A stretch of 64,000 nt of DNA from Mariprofundus sp. (lineage in GTDB: Bacteria; Pseudomonadota; Zetaproteobacteria; Mariprofundales; Mariprofundaceae), in contig JAJFLH010000031.1 of NCBI GenBank assembly GCA_021772775.1, positions 62,001-126,000 of the forward strand. Reading direction: 5' to 3'. The translations under genes and the position numbers were made by a program. Every line of letters starts with the position of its first letter. Position 1 is the first letter of the stretch. The notes under the pieces were generated by a model. That model made no database searches. It was given only the letters and a program-made list of their open reading frames with translations, and had not been told where the DNA came from. Positions 24,447 through 33,535 of the stretch are shown one piece after another.

Positions 24447-27400
24447 ATCAGCTGTTTAGTCTTAGCCCAAAAGACTTGGATGAACTTCCCGTTGAATTTC
24501 AAGGTATTTTGTTAGCCAGATGCTTTTGGAGGACAATGCTAACTGGTGATATCGACACGATGCTTCGCTTTGGTGAAAAAGCGAAAAGCCATGTGTTGGA
24601 TATCGAAGCTATATTGTGTGCAGTGCCGTTCTTTTATGAGTGGAAGGATGCTCATAAGAGGTTAATAGCAAGAACTTTGGAAAAAAGATTGGACCCAAGA
24701 GTGCCATCAGCAAAATTTATCGCTGATGGCCTCAGGGCTTTAATTGATGGTGAACCCTCTTTAGCTATTGATTCAGCTGTTCATGCATTAGATCAAGAAG
24801 CATTTCTAGCCGGGCGAGAAGTTGAACTAGACTATAGCTCTTTATCCAATTACCCAGGGGAGCGTTTACGTTCAGAATATAATTACTTATGGCGGGAAGA
24901 GGAACCTACAACGTTTATAGATGATTTAGATCAATGGGGACAAGCCTTTGATTCCTTGGGTCTGTCAGATGTTCATGAACGTTACCAGTCGATTGTAGAA
25001 GGAAGTATTCGCCTTGATTCATATTTAGAACTCTCTAACTCTTGGTTTAGGAACAACGGTGTAGAAGGACTTATGCAAGATGGTAACGATTCAAGCAGAG
25101 AGGTCACTTCAGAAGATTCAAGCAATGCCTATCAGAAATCCCCACATAAAGGCAAAGCTATTTCTAAAAAAACAGCTAATCTTAAAGACAATGTTACTCC
25201 CCCCGATTCAACTTCTTCCTCAGAAAGTCTCACCAGTAAAACTTATCTATTCACTTGGAATCCTAAGCTTCATGAAGTTTCAGCTATTGCTTCAACCATA
25301 AAAAAATTGAAAGAGCAAGAAAATGTCATCCTTGGTTGGAGTACTGGAAACAGGAAATCCGTCTCAGTCGGAGAGAGGGTGTTTCTTATGAGACAAGGGG
25401 ACAATAATCCTGGAATTATTGGGTCTGGTAGAATTCATGGTGAAATCAAAACAAGATCACATTGGGATAAGGACAAAGCAAGCTTAGGAAAAACATTTAA
25501 TCAAGTTGATGTTCTCTGGGACTCTCTACAGGAGACCCCTCTCATTTCACTTGCTACTTTGAGGGAAAAAACCAAAGACGAATCAATATGGGTGAGCCAA
25601 TCGAGTGGAGTTGAAATCCCACTCGCGGTGGCGATACAGCTCGAAGAGATATGGGAAGCTGCGAAAAAAGGTTTGATGGAAAAAGATGATAAGTCGATTC
25701 CCTCTGGCCCCGTATCTCCTAGTGCCTATTTGGGCAACGATGCTATTCAGGGTATGGGAAGGGATGGGACCTATAAGCCGAGTGAACACGATAGTCTTGA
25801 TTTAAAAGAGCAGGCAAAGATATTTTCTTCTCTCATGGTTGCAGAAAATATTAAACCGCCTTTTGCTATTGGCCTACTTGGTGACTGGGGGGTTGGCAAA
25901 AGCTTTTTCATGCGGCTTATGCAGGAAAATGTAACGCTGGCTGCAGGTAAGGATGTTAATCTCAAACCTAGCGTTGGTGCTGTGTCACGTGTTGCACAGA
26001 TCGAGTTTAACGCATGGCATTATGTGGACTCAGACCTTTGGGCGAGTCTCGCTTCACATATTTTTGACAGCTTGTCTGAGGAGTTAAGCGCAAAGACAGA
26101 TGAGGTTGAGGAAACCCGTCGTAAGCTTCGTCAAAATATCAGCTCTAGCCAAAAGGAACAAAAGGAAGCAAACATAGCTAAAAATACAGCTATGAAACAA
26201 CTGCATAAGGCAGGGAGAAAACTTGAAGATAAACAAAGAGAGCGGGAGAAACTAATTGAAAAGGGAGAGTCTCTCCGCCTTCAAGAGGTATGGGATCATG
26301 TAGTGAAGGATTCAGATGTATTAAATTTTAAAAAAGAAATAGAACAGGTTTCGAAAACGCTGGGTATCGAGAGTGTTATGAAGGGTGCAGAGGATTTGGA
26401 GCGCATCTACCATTCGATGACTGAGGTCTATAGTAGAGGGGCTGGTCTTTCCGCTTCTTTAGCTACAGCTTTTACAGGGGATCGTGCTCGCGATTCTGCA
26501 CTGCTGGTGGCTGGCGTTATATTAGTATGTGTATGTGGGCCCATGGTTCTGAACTATATGGCTAGCTATCTTGCTCCAATAGGTGGCCCTCTTATTCAGC
26601 TTGGGGCTGTGATTGGTACAGCAGTGGCGTGGGCAGGGAAAAATATTAATCGAGTTACATCAGCCTTGGGCTATCTGGAAAAAATACGAGACAAAATTCA
26701 CAAGTCAGATGTTGGAGAAGTTCCACTTTCGGATGATGAGAAAGCCCTGAAGAATAAACTGGATAACTGTAATTTTGAGATTGCTAAAGCAGAACAAAAT
26801 ATAAGAAGTGCTGATTTAAAAATCTCTGAGGCTGAAGCAGAGATACAACGAATAAATGAGGGTGGGCTTGTTTATGATTTCCTTAGTGGCCGAGTTAAAG
26901 ACTCACGCTATTTGGATAGACTAGGGTTGATCTCCGTTATTCGGCAAGACTTTGAGCAATTGGGGGTATTGCTTCGTGATTGGCAAAAAAACGGTCGTAT
27001 GGATAAAAAAGCGGACACGGACTCTAATGAGTCAGTAAAAAAGGCACCTATTGAGCGAATCGTTCTCTATATCGATGACCTTGATCGGTGTCCGCCTGAG
27101 AGAGTTGTGGAGGTGCTGCAAGCTGTACACCTGCTACTGGCCTTCGATCTGTTTGTTGTCGTGGTCGCAGTTGATGCGCGATGGCTAGAGAGGGCTTTAA
27201 ATGAAGCTTACAATCCACTTACCGAAACTCTGGAGGGTACTTCACAAGCGGAACACCGATTTAACGCTCATAATTATCTGGAAAAAATATTTCAAATCCC
27301 ATTTTCTTTGCCAAGAATGCAGGAAGCTGGTTATCGAGATTTGGTTGGTAAGATGATCGCAGAGCCAAGAGTACTGGCTGAGAATGTGCCAGACGTTCCT

Positions 27401-28174
27401 GTGGCTGATATTCCTGTGGCTGATATTCCTGTGGCTGACGCTCCTGTGGCTGACGCTCCTGTGCCTGAAGTTGATGTTTCCGAGGAGGAGGGCAAAAAAA
27501 CTGCGGATGAAGCAGGAAAACTCAGGGAAAAGGAGCAGAAAGAGGAAGCTGAGCGTAGAGAAAAGGAAGAGGAGGATCGTGTTAAGAAGCAACAGCTAGA
27601 AACTGCCGAACGAATTGATTCAATGCTTCTCACCGATAGTGAAGAGCAATTTATTTCGGGATTATATTGCTTCATTGATACGCCAAGGCTCGCCAAGCGT
27701 TTAGTAAATATATATCGCCTGATCCGTGTGCGCGCGGCCTCAATTGAAGAGGATTTTTCGACCTTTACAGATAGGGATAACGGCAGCTACCGCGCCGTGT
27801 TACTACTTTTGGCGATAAGTGTCGGACGCGCTGACTCTGCCCCGGAAATCCTGGATGATTTATACAGAGCTGAAGGAGATTCGTTCAAACAATGGTTACA
27901 GAGATTGTCTGATCGTTATGAAGAAAATCGTACCAATTTGCTTGCGAATAGGGATGCTGGATCGAAAAAATCAATTCCTTTACTAGACCGCGAATGTCGA
28001 CTTGAAGAGTTGCGAGAGGCTTCATTAATTATGGTTGCTGACATGAAAGTGGCTTCAGACTCGCTTAGCAAGTTAAAAGCACCGCGACTTGAGGACGACC
28101 TTATGGTTTACGCTAAGTGGGCTCGTGAAGTGGGGCGATATTCATTCCGCTGGCACCTAAAGCCAAAAGCTTAA
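24443..28174 (+). CDS. EVE-like domain fused to KAP-family P-loop NTPase
   Basis: This 1243-residue protein has four parts. Residues 1-210 are helical and unrecognised. Residues about 266-405 form an EVE-like PUA domain (KTYLFTWNPK, SVGERVFLMRQG, GIIGSGRI, WVSQSSGVEIP), a fold that reads modified bases such as methylcytosine in other proteins. Residues about 450-960 are a KAP NTPase: Walker A GDWGVGKS with Lys486, FNAWHYVDSDLWASL, a two-helix membrane insert (about 686-735) between coiled coils, and Walker B LYIDDLDRCPPERV (Asp878-Asp879). A five-unit VPVAD repeat and a Lys/Glu coiled coil (985-1055) precede a helical C-terminus. It lies between an hsdR stub and hsdR. Role in phage defence is inferred from domains and context. 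Confidence 0.75.
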   Translation: MNQLFSLSPKDLDELPVEFQGILLARCFWRTMLTGDIDTMLRFGEKAKSHVLDIEAILCAVPFFYEWKDAHKRLIARTLEKRLDPRVPSAKFIADGLRALIDGEPSLAIDSAVHALDQEAFLAGREVELDYSSLSNYPGERLRSEYNYLWREEEPTTFIDDLDQWGQAFDSLGLSDVHERYQSIVEGSIRLDSYLELSNSWFRNNGVEGLMQDGNDSSREVTSEDSSNAYQKSPHKGKAISKKTANLKDNVTPPDSTSSSESLTSKTYLFTWNPKLHEVSAIASTIKKLKEQENVILGWSTGNRKSVSVGERVFLMRQGDNNPGIIGSGRIHGEIKTRSHWDKDKASLGKTFNQVDVLWDSLQETPLISLATLREKTKDESIWVSQSSGVEIPLAVAIQLEEIWEAAKKGLMEKDDKSIPSGPVSPSAYLGNDAIQGMGRDGTYKPSEHDSLDLKEQAKIFSSLMVAENIKPPFAIGLLGDWGVGKSFFMRLMQENVTLAAGKDVNLKPSVGAVSRVAQIEFNAWHYVDSDLWASLASHIFDSLSEELSAKTDEVEETRRKLRQNISSSQKEQKEANIAKNTAMKQLHKAGRKLEDKQREREKLIEKGESLRLQEVWDHVVKDSDVLNFKKEIEQVSKTLGIESVMKGAEDLERIYHSMTEVYSRGAGLSASLATAFTGDRARDSALLVAGVILVCVCGPMVLNYMASYLAPIGGPLIQLGAVIGTAVAWAGKNINRVTSALGYLEKIRDKIHKSDVGEVPLSDDEKALKNKLDNCNFEIAKAEQNIRSADLKISEAEAEIQRINEGGLVYDFLSGRVKDSRYLDRLGLISVIRQDFEQLGVLLRDWQKNGRMDKKADTDSNESVKKAPIERIVLYIDDLDRCPPERVVEVLQAVHLLLAFDLFVVVVAVDARWLERALNEAYNPLTETLEGTSQAEHRFNAHNYLEKIFQIPFSLPRMQEAGYRDLVGKMIAEPRVLAENVPDVPVADIPVADIPVADAPVADAPVPEVDVSEEEGKKTADEAGKLREKEQKEEAERREKEEEDRVKKQQLETAERIDSMLLTDSEEQFISGLYCFIDTPRLAKRLVNIYRLIRVRAASIEEDFSTFTDRDNGSYRAVLLLLAISVGRADSAPEILDDLYRAEGDSFKQWLQRLSDRYEENRTNLLANRDAGSKKSIPLLDRECRLEELREASLIMVADMKVASDSLSKLKAPRLEDDLMVYAKWAREVGRYSFRWHLKPKA
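27395..27469 (+). repeat. Five tandem 15-nt units in the KAP gene
   Basis: Units of the form (G/A)(T/C)TCCTGTGGCTGA(T/C) repeat five times in frame, coding VPVAD-IPVAD-IPVAD-APVAD-APVPE. Copy-number change would lengthen or shorten the linker by 5 residues without a frameshift. Confidence 0.85.
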
Positions 28175-28203
28175 TATGAATTGTTTAAAATGGGCGGGGC
28201 CGA

Positions 28204-31200
28204 ATGACAAATAAAGCGAATGAATTAACATTTCAGAATGACATGATCAGGCAGTTGGTCGCTAATGGTTGGTTGCTGGGAAACCCTGAGAACTACAACC
28301 GCGAGCTGGCACTCTATGAAGAGGATCTGCTGGGTTTTGTGCAGGATACCCAAGACGGCCAGTGGCAGAAGTTCTGTAAGCTTTACCCCAATAACCCTGA
28401 ACAGAAGTTTTTGGAGCGTGTCGCTTCGCAACTGAATAAGGCCGATCCCAATGCAGCCAATAAAGAGATGCGCACCTTTGGTATGCTCGGCGTGCTTCGT
28501 CATCAGATCAAAGATCGGGGCACTCGCTTTAGCCTCTGTCAGTTTAAACCTGAACACGACCTGAACCCGGACACATTGGCACGCTATGAGAAAAACCGCC
28601 TGCGCGTGGTGCCTGAGCTGGTCTATAGCCCTTGGGCAACGGATGAACACGAAGCGGAAACTGGAGTTCGTGCAAAGAAGTGGCGCATTGATCTGGTGTT
28701 GTTTGTGAATGGTTTGCCAGTCGCGACACTGGAGCTTAAATCAGAATTTAAGCAGTCGGTAGAGAATGCTATCAAGCAGTACAAAACCACCCGTTTTGCT
28801 ATTGACCCGGCCACCAAGAATCCTGAGCCACTGCTTAGCTTTAAGCGCGGGGCACTGGTTCATTTCGCGGTCAGCCAGTATGAGGTTTATATGACAACCC
28901 GGCTGGAGGGGGATGACACCTTCTTTCTGCCGTTCAACAAAGGAACAGAGGGCGGTGGTGCCGGTAACGATGTGCCGGAGGATGTGAACCAGTACGCCAC
29001 CGACTATTTGTGGAATGAGGTGCTGCTGCCAGAAAATCTACTCAATATCCTTGCCCGCTTTGTGCATCTTCAGATTGAAGAGAAAGAGGATTGGCAGGGT
29101 AAGAAGTACAAGAAAGAGACGATGATATTCCCGCGTTATCACCAGTGGGATGTGGTCAATAAGCTGGTAAGTGATGCGGCTTGTGAAGGGCCGGGGCATA
29201 AATATCTGATTCAACATAGTGCAGGCTCGGGCAAATCAAACTCCATTGCCTGGACAGCACATCAGCTCTCGTCACTCTATAATGATTTGGGCAATAAGCA
29301 GTTTGATTCGGTGATTATTGTGACGGATCGAACTGTGCTTGATGATCAGCTGCAGGAGACCATCTACCAATTTGAACATGTGGATGGGGTAGTAGGGCGC
29401 ATTAATCGCAAAGAGGGAGATGGCTCGAAATCTGAGAAGTTGGCCGCAGCATTGGAAGGCTCGCAGCCGATTATTATCGTGACCATTCAAACCTTCCCTT
29501 ACGTGTTAAAAGCGATTGAGAACAGTACCAGCCTGAAGGAACGTCATTACGCCATTATTGCCGATGAGGCGCACAGTTCGCAATCAGGCTCAACAGCACG
29601 CCAGTTGAAAGAAGTGCTGATGATGGGCGGTAAGGAGAATGCTCCGGCAGACAGTGATGAGGAGCTGACCAGCGAGGATATTCTTGATGCGGCAGTGGCT
29701 TCACGTCGTCAATCAGCCAACCTGAGTTATTTTGCTTTTACCGCGACACCAAAGACCAAAACTCTCGAACTGTTTGGCCGCCTGCCAAATCCTGATGAAG
29801 CACCGTCCAAAACCAACAGACCCGAGGCCTATCATGTCTACAGCATGCGGCAGGCGATTGAAGAGGGTTTTATTCTCGACGTGTTGAAGAACTACACCAA
29901 CTACCGGGTGGCCTATAAGATGGCTATGTCCATTCAGGGCGCAGATGAAGAGGTGGAGAGTAAAAGGGCCAAGGTGAAACTCAATCAGTGGGTACGCCTG
30001 CATGACTACAACATCGCCCAGAAGGTGCAGGTAATTGTCGAGCACTTTAAAGATAACGTGATGGGATTACTGGGCGGTCAGGCCAAAGCGATGGTGGTGA
30101 CCAGTTCGCGCAAAGAGGCGGTGCGCTTCAAAATCGGTTTTGATAAATATATCTCTCAACAAGTTGGTAAGCGCGGTTATGAAGAGATTCGTGCGATGGT
30201 GGCCTTCTCTGGTGAGGTCGAGTTCAACGAGAAAGATGCCGTACATGGAAGTACCAATACCCAAGGCATTCGCTCTGCTCATGGGGCAGTCTCTGTCGCG
30301 GGAGGCACGAAGCCGGGAGCGCCCCCAAGTGCAGCGGGGCTACAGGAAGTAAAATTTACCGAGAGTAGTATGAGTCCGAATCTGAAAGGGCGTGATATGC
30401 GCAAGGCTTTTGATTCTGATGATTATCAGGTGATGATCGTTGCCAACAAGTTTCAGACCGGTTTTGATCAGCCAAAGCTCTGTGCCATGTATGTAGATAA
30501 GAAACTGGGTGGGGTGGAGTGTGTGCAGACCCTGTCACGTTTGAACCGCACCTATCCCGGCAAAGCGGAGAGTGGCACCTTTGTGCTCGATTTCTTTAAC
30601 GAACCGCAAGATATCCTTGAATCATTTCAACCCTATTATCAAACAGCTGAGCTGGCTGATGTCTCCGACCCTGATCTGATCTTTGATCTGTTCGATAAGT
30701 TGCGCGCAGCTGGAATCTTCACTTGGCAGGAAGTTGAGCAGTTCTGCAAAGCCTTCTTTGTGAAGAACAAAAGCAATGCTGCGATATCCAATATCTGTAA
30801 ACCTGCGGTAGAGCGTTGGAAGATTCGTTACAGTTCCGCTATTGAGGCATTCAAGCAGGCCAAAGAGATGTTTGAACGCAGCAAGAAAACCGGTGATGCT
30901 GTATTGATAGCCAATGCAGAGAAGAGCTTTAAAGAGTGTAAAGAGGAGAAGGATGCGCTGGAGATCTTTAAGAAGGATCTGGGAACCTTCGTACGCTTCT
31001 ACGAGTTTATGTCTCAGATTGTGGATTACAATGATAAGGATCTGGAAAAGCTGAGCCTCTACGCCCGTAACCTGCGGCCAATGCTGCGTGAATCGATCAT
31101 AGAAGAAGATGATATTGATCTGCATTCCCTGGTGCTCAGTCACTACCGACTTTCTGAGATACGAAAGCAAGATTTAGTTATGGAGCCGGATTCCCCAGAT

Positions 31201-31563
31201 TATACGCTTACACCCGGTGAAGGTCTGGGCAGTGCCAAACCGAAAGAGAAAGAAGAGGAGTTGCTCTCACAGATTATTCTGCGTCTTAATGAGCTGTTTA
31301 TTACCGATCATCTTACTGAAAAAGACTTGGTCAACTACGCTTATACGATTAGAGATAAGGTCAGTGAGAATGCACTGGTGATGAGTCAGATCGCCAACAA
31401 CACACCTGAGCAGGCGATGCTGGGTGATTTTACAAAAGCTATTGATGATGCGGTGATGGATAGCAGCGATGCACATCAAAATCAGATGTTGCAGATTCTT
31501 TCTGATCCAGCGAAGGCAGCTTCCTTTGCGCGTGTTGTGTTTGACCTGTTGAAGGCAGGGTAA
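28204..31563 (+). CDS. hsdR: Type I restriction-modification, restriction/translocase subunit
   Basis: HsdR translocates DNA and cleaves it. The N-terminal nuclease has Asp163 (WRIDLVLF) and Glu177-x-Lys179 (TLELKSEF). The SF2 motor shows Walker A HSAGSGKS (Lys344), DEAH (Asp454-His457), FTATPK and the C-terminal helicase segment with FQTGFDQPKL and LSRLNRTYPGK. At 1119 residues it is full length. An unusual Gly/Ala/Ser-rich stretch (about residues 680-718, HGSTNTQGIRSAHGAVSV and following) interrupts the normally short link between EVEFNEKDA and FTESSMSPNLKGRDMRKAF. It follows the KAP gene by 29 nt and has GGGCGGGGCC just before the ATG. It is the last gene of the RM operon. Confidence 0.95.
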   Translation: MTNKANELTFQNDMIRQLVANGWLLGNPENYNRELALYEEDLLGFVQDTQDGQWQKFCKLYPNNPEQKFLERVASQLNKADPNAANKEMRTFGMLGVLRHQIKDRGTRFSLCQFKPEHDLNPDTLARYEKNRLRVVPELVYSPWATDEHEAETGVRAKKWRIDLVLFVNGLPVATLELKSEFKQSVENAIKQYKTTRFAIDPATKNPEPLLSFKRGALVHFAVSQYEVYMTTRLEGDDTFFLPFNKGTEGGGAGNDVPEDVNQYATDYLWNEVLLPENLLNILARFVHLQIEEKEDWQGKKYKKETMIFPRYHQWDVVNKLVSDAACEGPGHKYLIQHSAGSGKSNSIAWTAHQLSSLYNDLGNKQFDSVIIVTDRTVLDDQLQETIYQFEHVDGVVGRINRKEGDGSKSEKLAAALEGSQPIIIVTIQTFPYVLKAIENSTSLKERHYAIIADEAHSSQSGSTARQLKEVLMMGGKENAPADSDEELTSEDILDAAVASRRQSANLSYFAFTATPKTKTLELFGRLPNPDEAPSKTNRPEAYHVYSMRQAIEEGFILDVLKNYTNYRVAYKMAMSIQGADEEVESKRAKVKLNQWVRLHDYNIAQKVQVIVEHFKDNVMGLLGGQAKAMVVTSSRKEAVRFKIGFDKYISQQVGKRGYEEIRAMVAFSGEVEFNEKDAVHGSTNTQGIRSAHGAVSVAGGTKPGAPPSAAGLQEVKFTESSMSPNLKGRDMRKAFDSDDYQVMIVANKFQTGFDQPKLCAMYVDKKLGGVECVQTLSRLNRTYPGKAESGTFVLDFFNEPQDILESFQPYYQTAELADVSDPDLIFDLFDKLRAAGIFTWQEVEQFCKAFFVKNKSNAAISNICKPAVERWKIRYSSAIEAFKQAKEMFERSKKTGDAVLIANAEKSFKECKEEKDALEIFKKDLGTFVRFYEFMSQIVDYNDKDLEKLSLYARNLRPMLRESIIEEDDIDLHSLVLSHYRLSEIRKQDLVMEPDSPDYTLTPGEGLGSAKPKEKEEELLSQIILRLNELFITDHLTEKDLVNYAYTIRDKVSENALVMSQIANNTPEQAMLGDFTKAIDDAVMDSSDAHQNQMLQILSDPAKAASFARVVFDLLKAG

Positions 31564-31683
31564 GAGATATTCGATGAGGTGAATCATCCATTGCGCAACA
31601 TGGGGAAGGTCTTGCATCGTGCATCCAGTTGTTTCGCTTGCGGGTGAGCGGGTAGAGTTACATTGATAATGCGGAGTCAGAAG

Positions 31684-31866
31684 ATGCCAGAGAACAGACC
31701 AATCTATTCCTTATACTGTGAAGCGTGTGACTTCTCCCAAGACGCCGCGAAGATATTGCCTAGAACGCCATTCAATACGATTGATGAGTTGCGCAAAGAG
31801 GTTCATCGATTCCATTGCTCCGTTTGCAAAGCTAAACATGTCACCATCAAAGAAGAGATGGTCTAG
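31684..31866 (+). CDS. Small zinc-ribbon protein
   Basis: This 60-residue protein has two Cys pairs, CEAC near residue 12 and CSVC near residue 46, spaced as in a zinc ribbon. A helical stretch (TPFNTIDELRKEVHRF) lies between and a Lys-rich tail follows. The ORF extends up to TTG 31663, but ATG 31684 has GGAG 7 nt before it and is preferred. It stands alone, 120 nt after hsdR on the same strand. It could bind nucleic acid or another RM component, but no family is recognised and no function is claimed. Confidence 0.6.
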   Translation: MPENRPIYSLYCEACDFSQDAAKILPRTPFNTIDELRKEVHRFHCSVCKAKHVTIKEEMV

Positions 31867-32538
31867 CTTCTATCACACGTTTTTTTCTGTTGAATAGGGG
31901 AAGTGGGTGTGGGAAACAGCACGCAATAACTTCAAATACCTACCTTTTAGCTTTGATCCTGAAGAGACATGCCAGCCTCGAAAAAATGCAGGGCTTGAGT
32001 AACATTGCTTAGATGCCGTTTCAACTTAAATATTTTTAAATACAGTGATTGTTTTTGTATCCACAGACGTTGTGGATAACATTGTGGATAGAATCCAAAA
32101 CCGTATATAAATCAATAGATACTACTCACTCAGTAACTTTTGCCTAAAATTTAGGCGTCTTAATTAAGCCCTATAAAACAATAACTTAAGAATACTTTAC
32201 TTCACTCTTTTGAACTGTTAACTAAGACAAAGGCATTTATTGAAGCGATGATGCAAAAAGTGGATAAATCACAAGAATTCCTGCTCCTACTTGTCATTAG
32301 GGCCATATTATCACTACCTTACAGTGATTACTTTATGGTAGTTCGTAAACTAAAAAGATCGCCTGGAAAGTGCTTATACGCATGAATCTAGCTCGGTTAA
32401 AAGAGCTAAATAGGTGCAGATACAGTGACCTCACATACCTCCAAAGACCTTTCTCATTTCCATCACCCATGATCCAAATCATTTTATATTACTAAATGAG
32501 AGTGAAACTTTATCTCCTAAGCTTATAGCAGATGAAGT
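31867..32538. other. AT-rich non-coding stretch with DnaA-box cluster
   Basis: No gene is seen in 670 nt. The region holds three DnaA-box-like 9-mers in 35 nt (32057-32091), a fourth at 32259-32267, a 15-nt palindrome GCCTAAAATTTAGGC (32142-32156) and several AT-rich runs. Confidence 0.55.
32057..32091. promoter_or_regulatory. Cluster of DnaA-box-like 9-mers
   Basis: GTATCCACA (32057-32065, plus), TGTGGATAA (32071-32079, an exact TTATCCACA on the minus strand) and TGTGGATAG (32083-32091, one mismatch) are spaced 5 and 3 nt apart. AGTGGATAA (32259-32267) is a further near match. They lie in AT-rich non-coding DNA. A DnaA-binding site is suggested; an origin is not shown. Confidence 0.4.
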
Positions 32539-33152
32539 ATGCCCAATGTGATTGTGTTCATGATTGTATTATTAGTTTCATCCTGTGGTAGCGAAGATGA
32601 AAGCTCTCCGGTTACAGGCAATAGTGTACCAAGTGCCTGCTCAGGACAGCAGTTAGCGGTAGTGCTGGTCTGATCATCGTTGTAAATAATGCGATGAATC
32701 AGGTAGAGAAGAATCACTTTATTACCCAGATCAATGATGTGCGCCAACAGTGCAACTTCAGCTGTCGGGCAACCGCAACGCATTACTAACTTCTCATGGC
32801 CCTGTAGCCCCCCTCAACTGGAATAATGCTCTTGAAGTGATGGCCAGCAATCACTCCGAAGATATGATGATCAATAATTATTTAAGTCATACGGGGTTTA
32901 ATGGCTCAAGCATGGCACAGCGGGTTATGCATTAGTGCTCTGGCTGAAAATATCGCGGCTGGGCAGGTGAATGTCACCGATGTCATCAACAGCTGGTTAA
33001 ATAGTGGCGGTCACTGTCGAAATATCATGGCTTCGGGCATGCAGAGCCTGGGGGCGGGCATGGCCAGAAATAATGGTACTGCAACTTACTCCACTTACTG
33101 GACCATGGTGGCAGGGACTCCTTTCGGCCCCCGAGTTCCTATACAGTCATAG
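32539..33152 (+). pseudogene. Decayed CAP-domain (SCP/PR-1) lipoprotein gene
   Basis: The start ATG 32539 gives a lipoprotein signal (VLLVSSCGSEDE, lipobox VSSC). The reading then passes through at least three frames: SACSGQQLAV ends at a stop near 32670; FITQINDVRQQCN appears in another frame; PLNWNNALEVMASNHSEDMM with YLSHTGFNGSSMAQRV in a third; and AENIAAGQVNVTDVINSWLN with GGHCRNIMA and YWTMVAGTPFG in a fourth segment. Together they spell a complete CAP domain, which in bacteria is a secreted or lipid-bound protein of mostly unknown function. The multiple frameshifts mean it is not expressed as a whole. Confidence 0.8.
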
Positions 33153-33535
33153 CATTAATGTAACTAACGGTACAAGGTTTCGGTATTGCAAAAAGTTATC
33201 CATTCAGGAGTTGATAGCTACACATATATGGGACAAAAAATCGGGAGACTCTAAGAGTAAGCATATTGAAATTACGCCAACGGTGGATCATACTGGGTAA
33301 TTGGTGGTCGTTCTGGAGGATTACATCCCTGTGACTCAGGCTAATGTGATAATCTATGTCACTGTCACCTATGTTAGTGGAGAAGTCCATAATAAACGTT
33401 TTGGTTTGCTTGGCCCTAGGCAGTCAAAGACAATGAGGTTTTAGTAAGCAGTAGTAAGGCCGGCAGCCGGGAGGCAGCGCAAATGCCTAAATTAAAATTT
33501 ATAAGTTCACTACATGATAATCTCCGAGGTGTCAG
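33153..33535. other. Gap with dispersed repeat copy 2
   Basis: The dispersed AACGG repeat occurs at 33167. A 98-codon frame running over it has no recognisable family. No clear gene is seen; the promoter of the secreted module probably lies near 33480-33530. Confidence 0.5.
33167..33189 (+). repeat. Dispersed repeat AACGG..TTCGGTATTG, copy 2
   Basis: AACGGTACAAGGTTTCGGTA followed by TTG stands 15 nt after the end of the CAP pseudogene. It is the most diverged of the three copies and loses similarity after GTATTG. Confidence 0.5.

Noticed and set aside
27395-27469. Tandem repeats as a CRISPR-like array
   Set aside because: Units are 15 nt, contiguous and in frame with no spacers; they are a coding minisatellite.
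27331-27696. Minus-strand 121-codon ORF with Ser-rich repeats
   Set aside because: It is the complement of the VPVAD repeat and Lys/Glu coiled-coil codons of the KAP gene; composition is that of a shadow frame.
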